This document shows positions 1 through 9,167 of a stretch of 64,000 nt of DNA, one piece after another. The DNA lies in the NCBI GenBank assembly GCA_023428135.1, contig JAEYZG010000043.1, positions 1 through 64,000 of the forward strand, in the 5' to 3' direction. Position 1 is the first letter of the stretch; the number at the start of each line of letters is the position of its first letter. The stretch comes from Bacteroidota bacterium. Its GTDB lineage: Bacteria; Bacteroidota; Bacteroidia; Cytophagales; Cytophagaceae. The notes under the pieces are model-generated. The model did no database searches. It worked only from the letters and a program-made list of their open reading frames with translations, and was not told the DNA's origin. The translations under genes were made by a program, and so were the position numbers.

Positions 1-48
1 CCAGAAATGTAAATTTTCATCTCGGATTATCCGTTTTTACTCATTGAA

Positions 49-119
49 AACTGGTACACTTTACTCCGGAACAACTGGTACACTTTACTCCGGAATCGGT
101 GGTACACTATAGACCGGTA
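49..119. repeat. Three tandem ~24-bp repeats, IS21-like end
   Basis: Two copies of a 23-bp unit containing CTGGTACACTTTACTCCGGA lie at 49-71 and 73-95, and a diverged third copy (GGTACACTATAGACCGGT core) follows at 101-118. Multiple short repeats of this kind are typical of IS21-family (istA/istB) termini. No transposase is visible because the window begins here, so the assignment is inference. A truncated gene starts inside the third unit, as expected if an element inserted into it. Confidence 0.5.
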
Positions 120-356
120 TACTCAGTATTTGATCAAAAACCATTAAGAGATACAGTTTTGGATATGAGTAAGCAGGATTTTTTAATAGTATATTTTTTT
201 GCTCCGGATACTTACCAAATGTATGGTTCTTCAGGTAAAGTGAATGTTAAAGTCAGAAAAGGCTATATTACTTCAACATGTACAGACTGTGTAATCTATC
301 GATATACAGATAGAACCTATACCAGACCTATAACCTTTGAAGTAACGACTAAATAG
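99..356 (+). pseudogene. C-terminal fragment of an unknown protein cut by the repeat end
   Basis: The reading frame runs out of the last tandem repeat (nominal GTG at 99) and ends at 356. About 80 residues are left, with beta-rich composition (YSVFDQKPLRDTVLDM, ending RPITFEVTTK). No signal peptide or plausible ribosome-binding region precedes it. The simplest reading is the 3' end of a gene whose 5' part was displaced by an insertion. The parent family is not recognised. Confidence 0.5.
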
Positions 357-398
357 ACTTACACTTTTGTTATAGTCAAAAAGTAAAACTCTTTTACA

Positions 399-438
399 GG
401 GCTTGCCAGTTGGGTTGTATTACCGAATTCGCAAGTCC
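399..438 (+). terminator. Possible stem-loop after the truncated gene
   Basis: GGGCTTGC at 399-406 pairs with GCAAGTCC at 431-438 (one G-T wobble), leaving a 24-nt loop. It lies between the end of the fragment at 356 and the next start at 473. There is no T-run, so it is a weak terminator or simply structured RNA. Confidence 0.25.
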
Positions 439-472
439 TAATCATTTGATTATAGAAAAAAGACAATAGGAA

Positions 473-843
473 ATGAATAGTAATCCATTTAGAAGAAAAT
501 TATTCCTAGATGATATAAGGACTGTTGACATGATTTATGATAAATCAATGGAATCCGAATTTGATGTAGTGAGAAATTATGATGACTTTGTTAATTACAT
601 CAAGAGCAATGGACTTCCAGATTTTATTAGTTTTGATAATGATCTTGGATTAGACGAAAGTGGAGAAGTAGGGGCTGATGGGTATGCGGCGGCAAAGCGG
701 TTAGTTTATGAATCTGGAATTGATTTAAGTGACTTAAAATTTAAAGTTCATTCGGCAAATCCTGTTGCTACTATTCAGATTGAAGATTGCTAAGAAATTA
801 TATGAAATTTCTAAAAAATGAATTCGAAAATGATTCAGAATAG
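473..843 (+). pseudogene. Cyclic-phosphate-processing receiver domain protein (cREC), frameshifted near its end
   Basis: The family is recognised from LFLDDIR near the N-terminus, FISFDNDLG in the middle and VHSANPV near the end, the hallmarks of the short receiver-like cREC proteins linked to cyclic-phosphate/RNA metabolism. The intact frame stops early at 793. A second frame from 787 continues LLRNYMKFLKNEFENDSE to a stop at 843. Adding one G after 784 restores IEGLLRNYMKFL, which matches the related fragment at 41883-42046 (IEGLLTNYIKFLNEEFE). The gene therefore carries a 1-bp deletion, or the sequence has an error. The truncated 106-residue product keeps the core motifs but loses the last helix. 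Confidence 0.75.
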
Positions 844-863
844 TGATATTCCCTTATTTAACT

Positions 864-893
864 AAAAAGCCGAACATCATAGTCCGGCTTTCA
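864..893. terminator. Bidirectional hairpin terminator
   Basis: AAAGCCG at 866-872 pairs with CGGCTTT at 885-891, with A-rich and T-rich flanks on the respective sides. It sits between the convergent receiver gene (+) and XRE gene (-), so it can serve both. Confidence 0.7.
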
Positions 894-907
894 TAATACT
901 TTAAAAA

Positions 908-1288
908 TTATTTAGATGTCTTCAGTCGCTCAATCTCCTTATTCTTCATCTCCAGCATCTCTTCAAGCAGCTTTATCTTATCTTCATAGAGTTTTCTCTC
1001 ATTGTCAGTAAGGCCATACTGATTGACGGTATTGTTATAACCAACGGCAGTTTTGTTATTAGTCTGGTTAAAGAAGAGTTTCTCATCAAAAGCCAAGATA
1101 TCCGCCACAGAAACTTCAAGAGCTTTAGCAATCTGCTCCAGTCTATCCTGACTTACAGAAGCCTCATCGGTCTCGATCTTGCTATAGCTCGGCTGGCTGA
1201 TGCCCAGGATCTCAGCCATGTATTCCTGTTTGAACCCTTTAATTTCTCTGACCTTCTTTATTTTGTTTCCTAATGTTAGCATAACCAA
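908..1288 (-). CDS. XRE-family helix-turn-helix regulator
   Basis: A Cro/C1-type helix-turn-helix occupies about residues 6-66: GNKIKKVREIKGFKQEYMAE, then SQPSYSKIE in the recognition-helix region, then LEQIAKALEVSVADIL. The rest (about 90-126) is a charged amphipathic helix, LYEDKIKLLEEMLEMKNKEI, that probably dimerises. At 126 residues it is a small stand-alone DNA-binding regulator. An internal ATG at residue 3 is an alternative start. A perfect inverted repeat lies about 30 bp upstream and may be its own operator. Its targets are unknown; the region behind it leads to the large surface locus on the other strand. Confidence 0.88.
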   Translation of the reverse strand: MVMLTLGNKIKKVREIKGFKQEYMAEILGISQPSYSKIETDEASVSQDRLEQIAKALEVSVADILAFDEKLFFNQTNNKTAVGYNNTVNQYGLTDNERKLYEDKIKLLEEMLEMKNKEIERLKTSK

Positions 1289-1774
1289 TTGAAAATAAGT
1301 TTAATGTTTACCTATGAAATATTCTTTTGTTGTGAATATTTTATTCAGGTAGAATGTAAAATACAGTTTATTATTGGCAATAATATGCAAAACTAATAAA
1401 ATCAGTGATATGTGGAAAAAAACGAATCGGGGTATAAGCCTGATGGAAAGTTAAATGAATTAAATCCCCAATGGTAGGGCCAGTTTTAGATGTCCAGAAT
1501 TAAAGGCTAGCCGCGAAAAAGAGTTGTAAATATCAAAGCAATGTTGGTGACTAAAATTGTTCTGGTAAATGGAATAATCCATGTTAAAACAAGAAAGTAG
1601 CCTGCCGAATCTTACATTGCTGAAGTTGTATTTTGGTAATTATGAATTGAAGATTTTGGTGAAAGAGGAGAGGTGATTTGATTGTTTGTCGAAAAAATAA
1701 TCCTGTTCGTGTTGTGTAAATAAAATTCTGTTATATTGTAATGAAATTTTTACGGGGAATGTAAATTTTTATAA
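1289..1774. other. Divergent intergenic region between the XRE gene and the surface operon
   Basis: This 486-bp gap holds no convincing gene on either strand. It must contain the promoters for the XRE regulator (leftward) and the TANFOR operon (rightward). Apart from the inverted repeat at 1317-1341, nothing distinctive was seen. Confidence 0.6.
1317..1341. promoter_or_regulatory. Candidate XRE operator (inverted repeat)
   Basis: AAATATTC at 1317-1324 and GAATATTT at 1334-1341 are perfect inverted 8-mers separated by 9 bp. They lie 29 bp upstream of the XRE start codon at 1288, a usual position for an autoregulatory operator. AT-rich palindromes also occur by chance in this genome, so this is a proposal. 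Confidence 0.4.
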
Positions 1775-3484
1775 ATGCCAGCTTTTTACCTTTTTCTTAC
1801 AACGTATATTCATGTCATAAGAATGGCTCTAATCATGTCATTGCTGGCTATTCCTTTTTATTTTTCCCAAGCTCAGGATCTCGAAGCTATAGGCAAAGAA
1901 AAGCCAATAAAGGTTTCCGGTACAATCGGAACCACACACACGCTTTATGCTGTGAGCGGAATTCCTAACAGAAGACCACCATATCTGGCTTTTATCAATG
2001 GAGGAGTTACATTTAATATCTATCAATGGGTAGTTCCTTTTTCAGTTACCTGGTCAAACCAGAACCGGATGGCCTATAACCAACCGTTCTCTCAATATGG
2101 ACTGAGTCCCCACTGGAATTGGGTTACAGCACATATAGGATATCGAAATATGACCTTTTCACAATACAGTCTTGCCGGCCATACCTTTCTTGGAGGAGGT
2201 GTCGATTTGACTCCGGGGATCTTTCGTTTCTCTGCCATGTATGGAAGACTGAGCAAAGCTGTAAAGGAAGATACGCTGAATGCCTCCAATGAAATTCCAT
2301 CTTATAAAAGGATGGGGATGGGTTTTAAAATCGGTATTGGCAAAGGGGCTGATTTCATTGACCTCATCTGGTTTTCAGCAAAGGATGATGTAAGATCCAT
2401 AGAGGCCCCTGTAAAGAGCGATATTCGTCCTGCCGAGAATATGGTCTTTTCTGTCAATATGCAAAAAGAACTGGCTAAGAGAATAGTCATAGCAGCAGAA
2501 TATGCCCGGAGCGCTTATACAAGAGATCTAAGAGCGCCAATTGAAACAGGAGGGCAAACGAACATCTTCAGTCCTTTCTTTCCTGTAAGGAACTCTACAC
2601 AGTTTTACGGAGCATTTAAAAGCAGCCTGACCTACAACGCTAATTTATATAGCCTTGGATTGATGTACGAAAGAATAGATCCTCAATACAAGACACTCGG
2701 TTCTTACTTCTTTAATAATGACCTGGAGAACATTACCATTGCGCCCTCTGTCAGGCTCTTAAAACAGAAAATGAATATCTCTGCCAATGTAGGCGTGCAA
2801 AGAAATAACCTCAATAAACAGGAATTAAGCACTGTGAAGAGAATATTAGGATCAGGGACTGTCAGTTATGTGCCCAATCAGAGATGGAATTTTGCAGGTC
2901 AGTATTCGAACTTTAAAACCTACAATAAGATTTCTCAGAACTTTAACCAATTCCAAACCCTTGATACGCTTAACTTCTATCAGGTATCAGAAAGTGCAGG
3001 TTTTAATGCGGGATATAATTCTACGGGAAAAGAGAAAAAGCACGGGGTAAACCTTAACTTTTCTTTCCAGAAAGCCACCCAGACACAAGGCGAACAGATC
3101 ACCAATAATACATCCAGATTTTACAATACCAACCTTGCTTACAGATTTTCATTGGTGCCGATTCAGCTATCCATTACAGCAGGCGTTAATGCCAATCAGA
3201 ATAATATGGCCGATGTAAATTCTTACGGGGTAGGTCCGAATGCTTCTGTTTCTAAACTTTTTCTGGACAAGAAATTAAGAACGAGTCTCACTACAACATA
3301 CAATTTCCTTTTGACTGAAAAAGTAAATACAGGCAGAGCAATTAACTTTGTTGTGGGACTTGCATACAGATTTCAGAAGAAAAGCAATCTGACGTTCAAC
3401 ATGATTATTCTCAATAAATATTCTAAGGTATCTCCCGATTATACAGAGTTTACAGGAAACTTAGGATATAGCTATACATTTTGA
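1775..3484 (+). CDS. Outer-membrane beta-barrel protein of the TANFOR surface cluster
   Basis: A signal peptide is present; the better start may be the internal ATG at 1823 (MALIMSLLAIPFYFSQAQ), since the first 16 residues add nothing to it. The rest is alternating aromatic/polar beta strands with frequent Tyr, Asn and Phe, ending LGYSYTF, a terminal-Phe strand typical of outer-membrane barrels. It is the first gene of a packed operon: the TANFOR/FN3 gene starts 1 bp after its stop. Specific function is unknown. Its position suggests an anchor or export partner for the proteins encoded behind it. Confidence 0.7.
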   Translation: MPAFYLFLTTYIHVIRMALIMSLLAIPFYFSQAQDLEAIGKEKPIKVSGTIGTTHTLYAVSGIPNRRPPYLAFINGGVTFNIYQWVVPFSVTWSNQNRMAYNQPFSQYGLSPHWNWVTAHIGYRNMTFSQYSLAGHTFLGGGVDLTPGIFRFSAMYGRLSKAVKEDTLNASNEIPSYKRMGMGFKIGIGKGADFIDLIWFSAKDDVRSIEAPVKSDIRPAENMVFSVNMQKELAKRIVIAAEYARSAYTRDLRAPIETGGQTNIFSPFFPVRNSTQFYGAFKSSLTYNANLYSLGLMYERIDPQYKTLGSYFFNNDLENITIAPSVRLLKQKMNISANVGVQRNNLNKQELSTVKRILGSGTVSYVPNQRWNFAGQYSNFKTYNKISQNFNQFQTLDTLNFYQVSESAGFNAGYNSTGKEKKHGVNLNFSFQKATQTQGEQITNNTSRFYNTNLAYRFSLVPIQLSITAGVNANQNNMADVNSYGVGPNASVSKLFLDKKLRTSLTTTYNFLLTEKVNTGRAINFVVGLAYRFQKKSNLTFNMIILNKYSKVSPDYTEFTGNLGYSYTF

Positions 3485-3485
3485 C

Positions 3486-5741
3486 ATGAAGAAATTTTTA
3501 CGTTTTTATTTTATAGCATTTTTAATTCTGGTAACCGGAAACCATGTCTTTGCACAGACATATCCTGTTACGGTAAATTCGCAATTGATACCACCGTATT
3601 CATTGTATTTGTCAGACTATGCCAATCCTGAAAATGAAAAACTATTTGTAAGCCTTCTTTTCAATGACGCCAATATTCCAACTTATAATGTAAAGCTTCA
3701 GCTAACCATTGAGGGTGTAGGAATAAAAATTCAATCAAAGCCAGATGGTTACTATCCTGCTATCGCATTGACTTCAGGGATGATGGAAAGATTAAGCGGA
3801 GCAGATCTTGCACCTTACTTTGATCCTAATAATCTGATCTTTCAGGGAATTAGTAAAGAACAATACCAGAAAAATGCTTCACTACCTGAAGGCATTTATA
3901 AGTTTTCGATCCAGGTATATGACTATGAGAGAAACAAGGTCATCTCGAATAAATCCGTAAGTCAGGCGTGGATTGTATTAAATGATCCACCGAGGATTCT
4001 TACTCCCGCCTGCCAGAGTCAGATAAGAGTGCTGTATCCACAGAATATAGTATTTCAGTGGCTTCCGATGCACCTGACTTCTCCCAATGCTTCTTTTACT
4101 ACGGAGTATCATTTCCGGTTAGTGCAGATAATGCCCATTGGAAGAAATCCTAATGATGCCCTATTAAGTTCGCCTCCCATATTTGAAGCAGTTACAGACA
4201 ATTCCAATTTATACTATGGAATGTCAGAGACTCAACTGATACCGGGACAGCAGTATGCCTGGAGGGTTCAGGCAAAGGATAAAGGAGGTAAAGACCAGTT
4301 CAAGAACAATGGTTATTCAGAAGTTTGCATGTTTACTTATGGAGATCCTTGCAAGGCTCCGGTTAATATCAAAGCTGAAGTGCAGAGTCCGCAGACAGCA
4401 AAAATAAGCTGGGATCAGATGTTCGGGCCCCAAAGCTTTATTGTTCAATACCGGGAAAAAGGAACAAGCACCTGGTATAAGAATGAAGCTTTTCAGAATT
4501 CAACCGATATTAAAGGACTTTCTGCCAATAAGCAATATGAATACCAGATACAAAGTACATGTGATCCTGTTGAAAGCGAGTTCAGTCCTCTTGATACCTT
4601 CAGCACCAGAGTTCCCTCTGAATTTAAGGATTGCGGTGTTACTGTTAATAAACCGACAGTTGACAATACAACGAATCTCGAATTGCTTTTTCCAAATGAT
4701 GTATTGTATGTAGACGGCTTTCAGGTAAGGGTTACTTCTGCTACAGGTACCAATGGAATTTTTACCGGAACAGGAGTTGCTTACATTCCATTCCTGAATA
4801 CTTACATCCTCACAGCTTTTAACAATATCAGTGTAAACAGGAAATATGAGGTCTATAAAGGAAAGATCGTATCAGTAAAAGCTAACATCGACCAATACAG
4901 ATCAATGGCTCCTACACCTCCATTGAAGAATGATATTTGTCAGGAAACACCGGATAATAAAGTAACAGAAAATAAGAACTCCGGAAAAAACAACAAGGCC
5001 AATGAACAGGCCAATCAAACTGCTGAAGCAGATGCAGCTAAAGTAATTATTCTGAATGGCAGTGTAAAGGTTAAGGAAGGTGATACCATTACTGTCAATG
5101 GTAAGCAAGTTATTGTTACAAAAGATACTCAGATTAAGGAAGGGGATACTGTAGTGGTGAATGGGAAGACGATTCATGTGAGTAGTGTGGAGAGTACAAC
5201 AAGCGGTGCTTTGGCCTCACGGATGAGTTCTCCTTTTCTTAAAGTGATAAGAAAAATGATTGCTACTGACAGTCTTGTGGCTGTGAAGGTCTACAAACAG
5301 GCAGATAGCGCTTATCAGGCACTTGGGGCAGTTGTAAAAAGCATTGAAGCTCAAAGAAAAGAATTTCATTTTGGCTCGGGGAATGGGCAAAGCCTGACTC
5401 TTGATAAAGGAGGAAATCAATCTTTTCCACCGGATGAATTATCTTATACCTACATTCAAACTTTGACTAACAGTGACCAAAATCTGAAGAGCTACTTTTT
5501 AAATGCTCAGACACTTAATAATGTAAGTTCAGATATTGACTCCTTAAATGCCAGAATGATATATCTTAATCAGGCTCAGGAAAAACAAAAAATAAAACTT
5601 TTACAGAATGAATATTTAAAGTCTCTTGAAACTTCCAATCCGACACTTGCTAAAGATCTGATTGCAGGTAAGGAAAATTCCGAGCTGGAAAAGACTATAC
5701 AAGAATTTATTGAGAACAGGATTAAAGCTGAAGTAAAATAA
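3486..5741 (+). CDS. TANFOR-type protein with fibronectin type III domain
   Basis: A 24-residue signal peptide (MKKFLRFYFIAFLILVTGN...) is followed by a long N-terminal region with the pattern I associate with TANFOR-domain proteins: LSDYANPENEKLFVSLLFND, LAPYFDPNNLIFQGISKEQY, LPEGIYKFSIQVYDY, LNDPPRI and PQNIVFQWLP, then YAWRVQAKD. A fibronectin type III domain lies at about 290-375. Near 545-590 a motif of the form EGDT-x-x-VNGK occurs twice. The C-terminal third is helical. TANFOR proteins are Bacteroidota-specific and of unknown function. There is no T9SS sorting domain. It lies between the beta-barrel gene and the candidate toxin gene with gaps of 1 and 4 bp. The family call is from memory of the family pattern. 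Confidence 0.78.
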   Translation: MKKFLRFYFIAFLILVTGNHVFAQTYPVTVNSQLIPPYSLYLSDYANPENEKLFVSLLFNDANIPTYNVKLQLTIEGVGIKIQSKPDGYYPAIALTSGMMERLSGADLAPYFDPNNLIFQGISKEQYQKNASLPEGIYKFSIQVYDYERNKVISNKSVSQAWIVLNDPPRILTPACQSQIRVLYPQNIVFQWLPMHLTSPNASFTTEYHFRLVQIMPIGRNPNDALLSSPPIFEAVTDNSNLYYGMSETQLIPGQQYAWRVQAKDKGGKDQFKNNGYSEVCMFTYGDPCKAPVNIKAEVQSPQTAKISWDQMFGPQSFIVQYREKGTSTWYKNEAFQNSTDIKGLSANKQYEYQIQSTCDPVESEFSPLDTFSTRVPSEFKDCGVTVNKPTVDNTTNLELLFPNDVLYVDGFQVRVTSATGTNGIFTGTGVAYIPFLNTYILTAFNNISVNRKYEVYKGKIVSVKANIDQYRSMAPTPPLKNDICQETPDNKVTENKNSGKNNKANEQANQTAEADAAKVIILNGSVKVKEGDTITVNGKQVIVTKDTQIKEGDTVVVNGKTIHVSSVESTTSGALASRMSSPFLKVIRKMIATDSLVAVKVYKQADSAYQALGAVVKSIEAQRKEFHFGSGNGQSLTLDKGGNQSFPPDELSYTYIQTLTNSDQNLKSYFLNAQTLNNVSSDIDSLNARMIYLNQAQEKQKIKLLQNEYLKSLETSNPTLAKDLIAGKENSELEKTIQEFIENRIKAEVK

Positions 5742-5745
5742 TATT

Positions 5746-8700
5746 ATGAAGCATATTGCATTACATATTTTTCTACTGATTTTCATTTTTGGAAATATCT
5801 CAGCAAACGTTTCCAGGGCTGAAGACGGGCGTTCGTATTCTATTACCAATGAAGAACTATTAGAGAATTTATTTGATAAGGAAAGGTTCTGCAATGACTA
5901 CTACTACAAAATAGAAGCTAAAAGAAAACAGGAAGCGGAAAAGATTAAATTACTGCTTTCTAAAAAAGTCATAACTAAATCTAATCATAGTTCTGCCGAA
6001 ATTGAAAGCTATTTAAATGAACATAAGAGATTAAAAGCTGAAGCAATACATAAACTTTTTGATGAAAGGCTGGAATATGCTATTGCAGAAATAAACAAAC
6101 TTATTAAGAAAAATGACGAACTGATAAAAGCAGGTAGAGCCTCAGAAACAGAATATCTGGTTGATCTTAGAGCAAGAGTAAATAAGCTTCCTTTTATAAA
6201 AGAGGATAAACGAAATGAAATTGCAAACACACTCATTGAAAAGAATATTGCCTTACAGAAAAAATTCAATGATGAGAAAGTAAGGTTTTTTGTTCTGTTA
6301 AATGTCTTTTATCCAGAAAATAACTGGGTAAGCTATGAAAAAGAGGGTAAAATGCACTACCAAAAAGTTGAGACAGATGACACGGATAAATATCTGAAAG
6401 AATATACCGAAGAACTATGCAGGAAAAGTGAATTGAGCTCAAAAGGAATATTACTTAATGTAGAAAGTGTAGTTTGTTCAAAAAAAATCAGTAAGAAACA
6501 TTACATAAAATACCCTGTTTACATTGCCACTGGAAGCGATTTGAAAAATTCTGAAAAGAGGTCTTTACACGAGGATATTCAGTTTCTCACCTACATTAAC
6601 TCAAAGTTTTTATCATTTGAATCTCCTGGCCACTCGCCGGATTCTGATCCTGCTTTTGACCATCGGGCGCAAGTCCTCAGTAATTTTGTATATCAGTTGC
6701 CAGCCCTTTTACTTGAAACTACCCCGTCTACACTTGTTGATGTTGAAGACTATAAATACAAGGTAACTTTATCTCACCTAAATGATGAGGAAAAACAGCA
6801 GATAAAGCTTATCCTGAATACAGCTGCTCCATCTTCTCAAACGAATACTTTTACTGATTTTAGAGGAACAAGACTGAAGGATAATGCGGGAATGCAGGAG
6901 TATCTGCAAAAATTTCTGGTATCTGATCTAAGTGCATGGAAAGCTCAGAATACTTCCGCCAGACTTAAAATTATTACCACATCAAACATAAGGCGCTATC
7001 ACGGAAAAGATGCCAGATCCCTTCTGACAGAGGAAAAACTTGAATCAAATGATTTTATAGTAGCCATGCACTTTATGGAGAAAAATGGTGATATAATGGT
7101 TCACTGGGATGCGAAATGGGGAACTAAACTCAATTTTATTGCAGGTGAAAATTTTGACAGACTTTGGGCTGAAATTAAAAGCCTGGATAAGAATGAACAT
7201 TTTCAAAAGTATTTTGAGGCTGGAATTGACGGACTTGATTGGGGATTCTCACAGGTTACAGCGGTAATAGGCGCTGTTTCAGATGTGATAAAAGATAACA
7301 GGATTCCTGAAGAATGGTATAAGTGGAGTCTTACTACATCATTCTTTTCAGGAATGATTAATGGAATACTGGACGATTTAAGTGGTACTGCCGATGTTGC
7401 GAAATTAGCTGCTCAGTTTACAATTGCATCTACTGAATTACCTTATCGAATCGCCCTGTTTGCATATAAATATGCCTTCAATGAAAATTCAAGAAACGCT
7501 GTTAATAATACCATCTCACTGATTTGTAGCACCAGCGAACATACCATAAGAAGTTTAAAGGATTTCACAGGAAAGCTTATTGATATTGGATGGGATGCCG
7601 GTAAAAAATGTCTGAAAGGTCTTTCAAATTATGGTTCCACACTCATTCAGGGAGATTATAAATCTTTTTATCAGTATGGTTATGGCTTAGAGCAAATAGC
7701 TTCTTTATTGCTTGGATTTTCCGAAATAGCTGCAATTGCCAAAGGAGCAAAAGTGTCTACTATACTTATAAATTCTGCAACCGGACTATTTTATGCAATT
7801 AGAGGATTGATACAAGGGATTGGTCATTTTGTAGCTAATAGTATCAGTGAAGGAGCCAAATTAATTCAAAAGGTAGTTACAGAACTTGCAGAATATGGAA
7901 AGCTTCTGGCAGATAATTTCGGTAGTTTTCTTGATGATCTTTACTTTGCTTCAATCAAGGCATACAGAACTATATTCTATAAAAATCCTAATGATTATGG
8001 TGGACTGGTATTAGCTTATGCTTCCGAATATTCATTCAGGAATATGGATCAGGCCGACAAACTGCCTTACGACGCTTTTAAGGATTATCTAAAAAAGATG
8101 AGTACCTATCTTGGTAACAACCTAGATCAATTCGGCAAAAAGATAAACCCTTCTGATTTATCTAATGCAGACAAAGTAGAAAGTGCAATAGCTCGGGCCT
8201 TATATGAAAAGAACCTTGATAACATAAACCGGATCGGAAATAAAGCTCATTTTGATAAGCTCTCCTCTAAGGTTCCAGACCCTGAAAAATTGGGTCAGAT
8301 TCTTGATAAGTTGCTAGGTGTTCCAATGGATAAGATCACTGGAATAATGAATAACGTTCCTGCCAATAAAGTTGATGATCTTATTACAAGTGGATTGCTG
8401 GATCAGATAAGGGCAAGATTGAATTTGGCGGATGATTTGGCGGGGAGTAGTGATTTAGCAAAGAATTTGGTGAAGTTGATTGAGGAGCCTAAATTGGTGG
8501 AGGCATGGGATATATTGAGCGGTTCTTATTTTTCCAAAAATTCAAACTCAGTTCAAAAGGTATATAAGAATTTAGAAAAATTAGGTAGTAAAGATGATCT
8601 ATTAAAAGAGTTTAAGTTAATTTCTGATAATGAAATAAAGGAAAAGTGGATAGAATTTTTAGGGAAAGTTGATCTTAAAGAAGTTGATGAAATTCTAATT

Positions 8701-9165
8701 AAATTAAAAGCAAATTATAATGATTATGTCAGCATCACAAGATTTAGTGAATTATTTTATGAAGGAGCAGCAATAGATTTACATGCTGCTAGATATAAGG
8801 AGATAATAAATGACCTTGTAAATAATGGAGTAGAAATAAATTACAGTAGAAATACTAAACCTTGGGAAGGAGGCTACCAGCCCTCAAGTGGAAAACCAGG
8901 AGGATTTAGAATTAATTCAAATGTTGATATAAGAACATTAGAACATGAATATAAACATTTTTTAGATGATAAAATTAATGGGTATCCTGGACTTAAGTTT
9001 TATTTAGAAAATCCAAATGTGCAATTTCAAATGGAGGTAAATTCTTATAATTTGGAAAAAATGATTATATCTAAAGAAATATCAATTCCTACAGCCATTA
9101 AGAATAGAGTATATGAAGCAATTGATATTTTCTTAAAACGTGAAAGCCATTTGATTAATCGATAA
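5746..9165 (+). CDS. Large secreted polymorphic-toxin-like protein with C-terminal HExxH metallopeptidase domain
   Basis: The protein has 1139 residues. A signal peptide (MKHIALHIFLLIFIFGNISA) precedes a Lys/Glu-rich helical segment (about 45-195). A central region (about 495-720) contains DWGFSQVTAVIGAVSDVI and SGMINGILDDLSGTADV, resembling the pre-toxin regions of Bacteroidota polymorphic toxins. Helices follow and end near LVEAWDIL (about 925). The last ~210 residues hold EHEYKHFLDD: His1067, Glu1068 and His1071 form an HExxH zinc-binding motif, consistent with a zincin-like toxin domain. A candidate immunity gene starts 2 bp after the stop. No T9SS sorting domain is present, so export beyond Sec is unknown. 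Base composition becomes more AT-rich after about 8520, as expected for an exchangeable toxin tip. Toxicity is inferred. Confidence 0.72.
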   Translation: MKHIALHIFLLIFIFGNISANVSRAEDGRSYSITNEELLENLFDKERFCNDYYYKIEAKRKQEAEKIKLLLSKKVITKSNHSSAEIESYLNEHKRLKAEAIHKLFDERLEYAIAEINKLIKKNDELIKAGRASETEYLVDLRARVNKLPFIKEDKRNEIANTLIEKNIALQKKFNDEKVRFFVLLNVFYPENNWVSYEKEGKMHYQKVETDDTDKYLKEYTEELCRKSELSSKGILLNVESVVCSKKISKKHYIKYPVYIATGSDLKNSEKRSLHEDIQFLTYINSKFLSFESPGHSPDSDPAFDHRAQVLSNFVYQLPALLLETTPSTLVDVEDYKYKVTLSHLNDEEKQQIKLILNTAAPSSQTNTFTDFRGTRLKDNAGMQEYLQKFLVSDLSAWKAQNTSARLKIITTSNIRRYHGKDARSLLTEEKLESNDFIVAMHFMEKNGDIMVHWDAKWGTKLNFIAGENFDRLWAEIKSLDKNEHFQKYFEAGIDGLDWGFSQVTAVIGAVSDVIKDNRIPEEWYKWSLTTSFFSGMINGILDDLSGTADVAKLAAQFTIASTELPYRIALFAYKYAFNENSRNAVNNTISLICSTSEHTIRSLKDFTGKLIDIGWDAGKKCLKGLSNYGSTLIQGDYKSFYQYGYGLEQIASLLLGFSEIAAIAKGAKVSTILINSATGLFYAIRGLIQGIGHFVANSISEGAKLIQKVVTELAEYGKLLADNFGSFLDDLYFASIKAYRTIFYKNPNDYGGLVLAYASEYSFRNMDQADKLPYDAFKDYLKKMSTYLGNNLDQFGKKINPSDLSNADKVESAIARALYEKNLDNINRIGNKAHFDKLSSKVPDPEKLGQILDKLLGVPMDKITGIMNNVPANKVDDLITSGLLDQIRARLNLADDLAGSSDLAKNLVKLIEEPKLVEAWDILSGSYFSKNSNSVQKVYKNLEKLGSKDDLLKEFKLISDNEIKEKWIEFLGKVDLKEVDEILIKLKANYNDYVSITRFSELFYEGAAIDLHAARYKEIINDLVNNGVEINYSRNTKPWEGGYQPSSGKPGGFRINSNVDIRTLEHEYKHFLDDKINGYPGLKFYLENPNVQFQMEVNSYNLEKMIISKEISIPTAIKNRVYEAIDIFLKRESHLINR

Positions 9166-9167
9166 TT

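Noticed and set aside
5746..9165. Toxin-like protein considered as a T9SS cargo
   Set aside because: The C-terminus is an HExxH domain followed by helices and lacks the sorting-domain pattern seen at 20212-23379 and 56232-57542.
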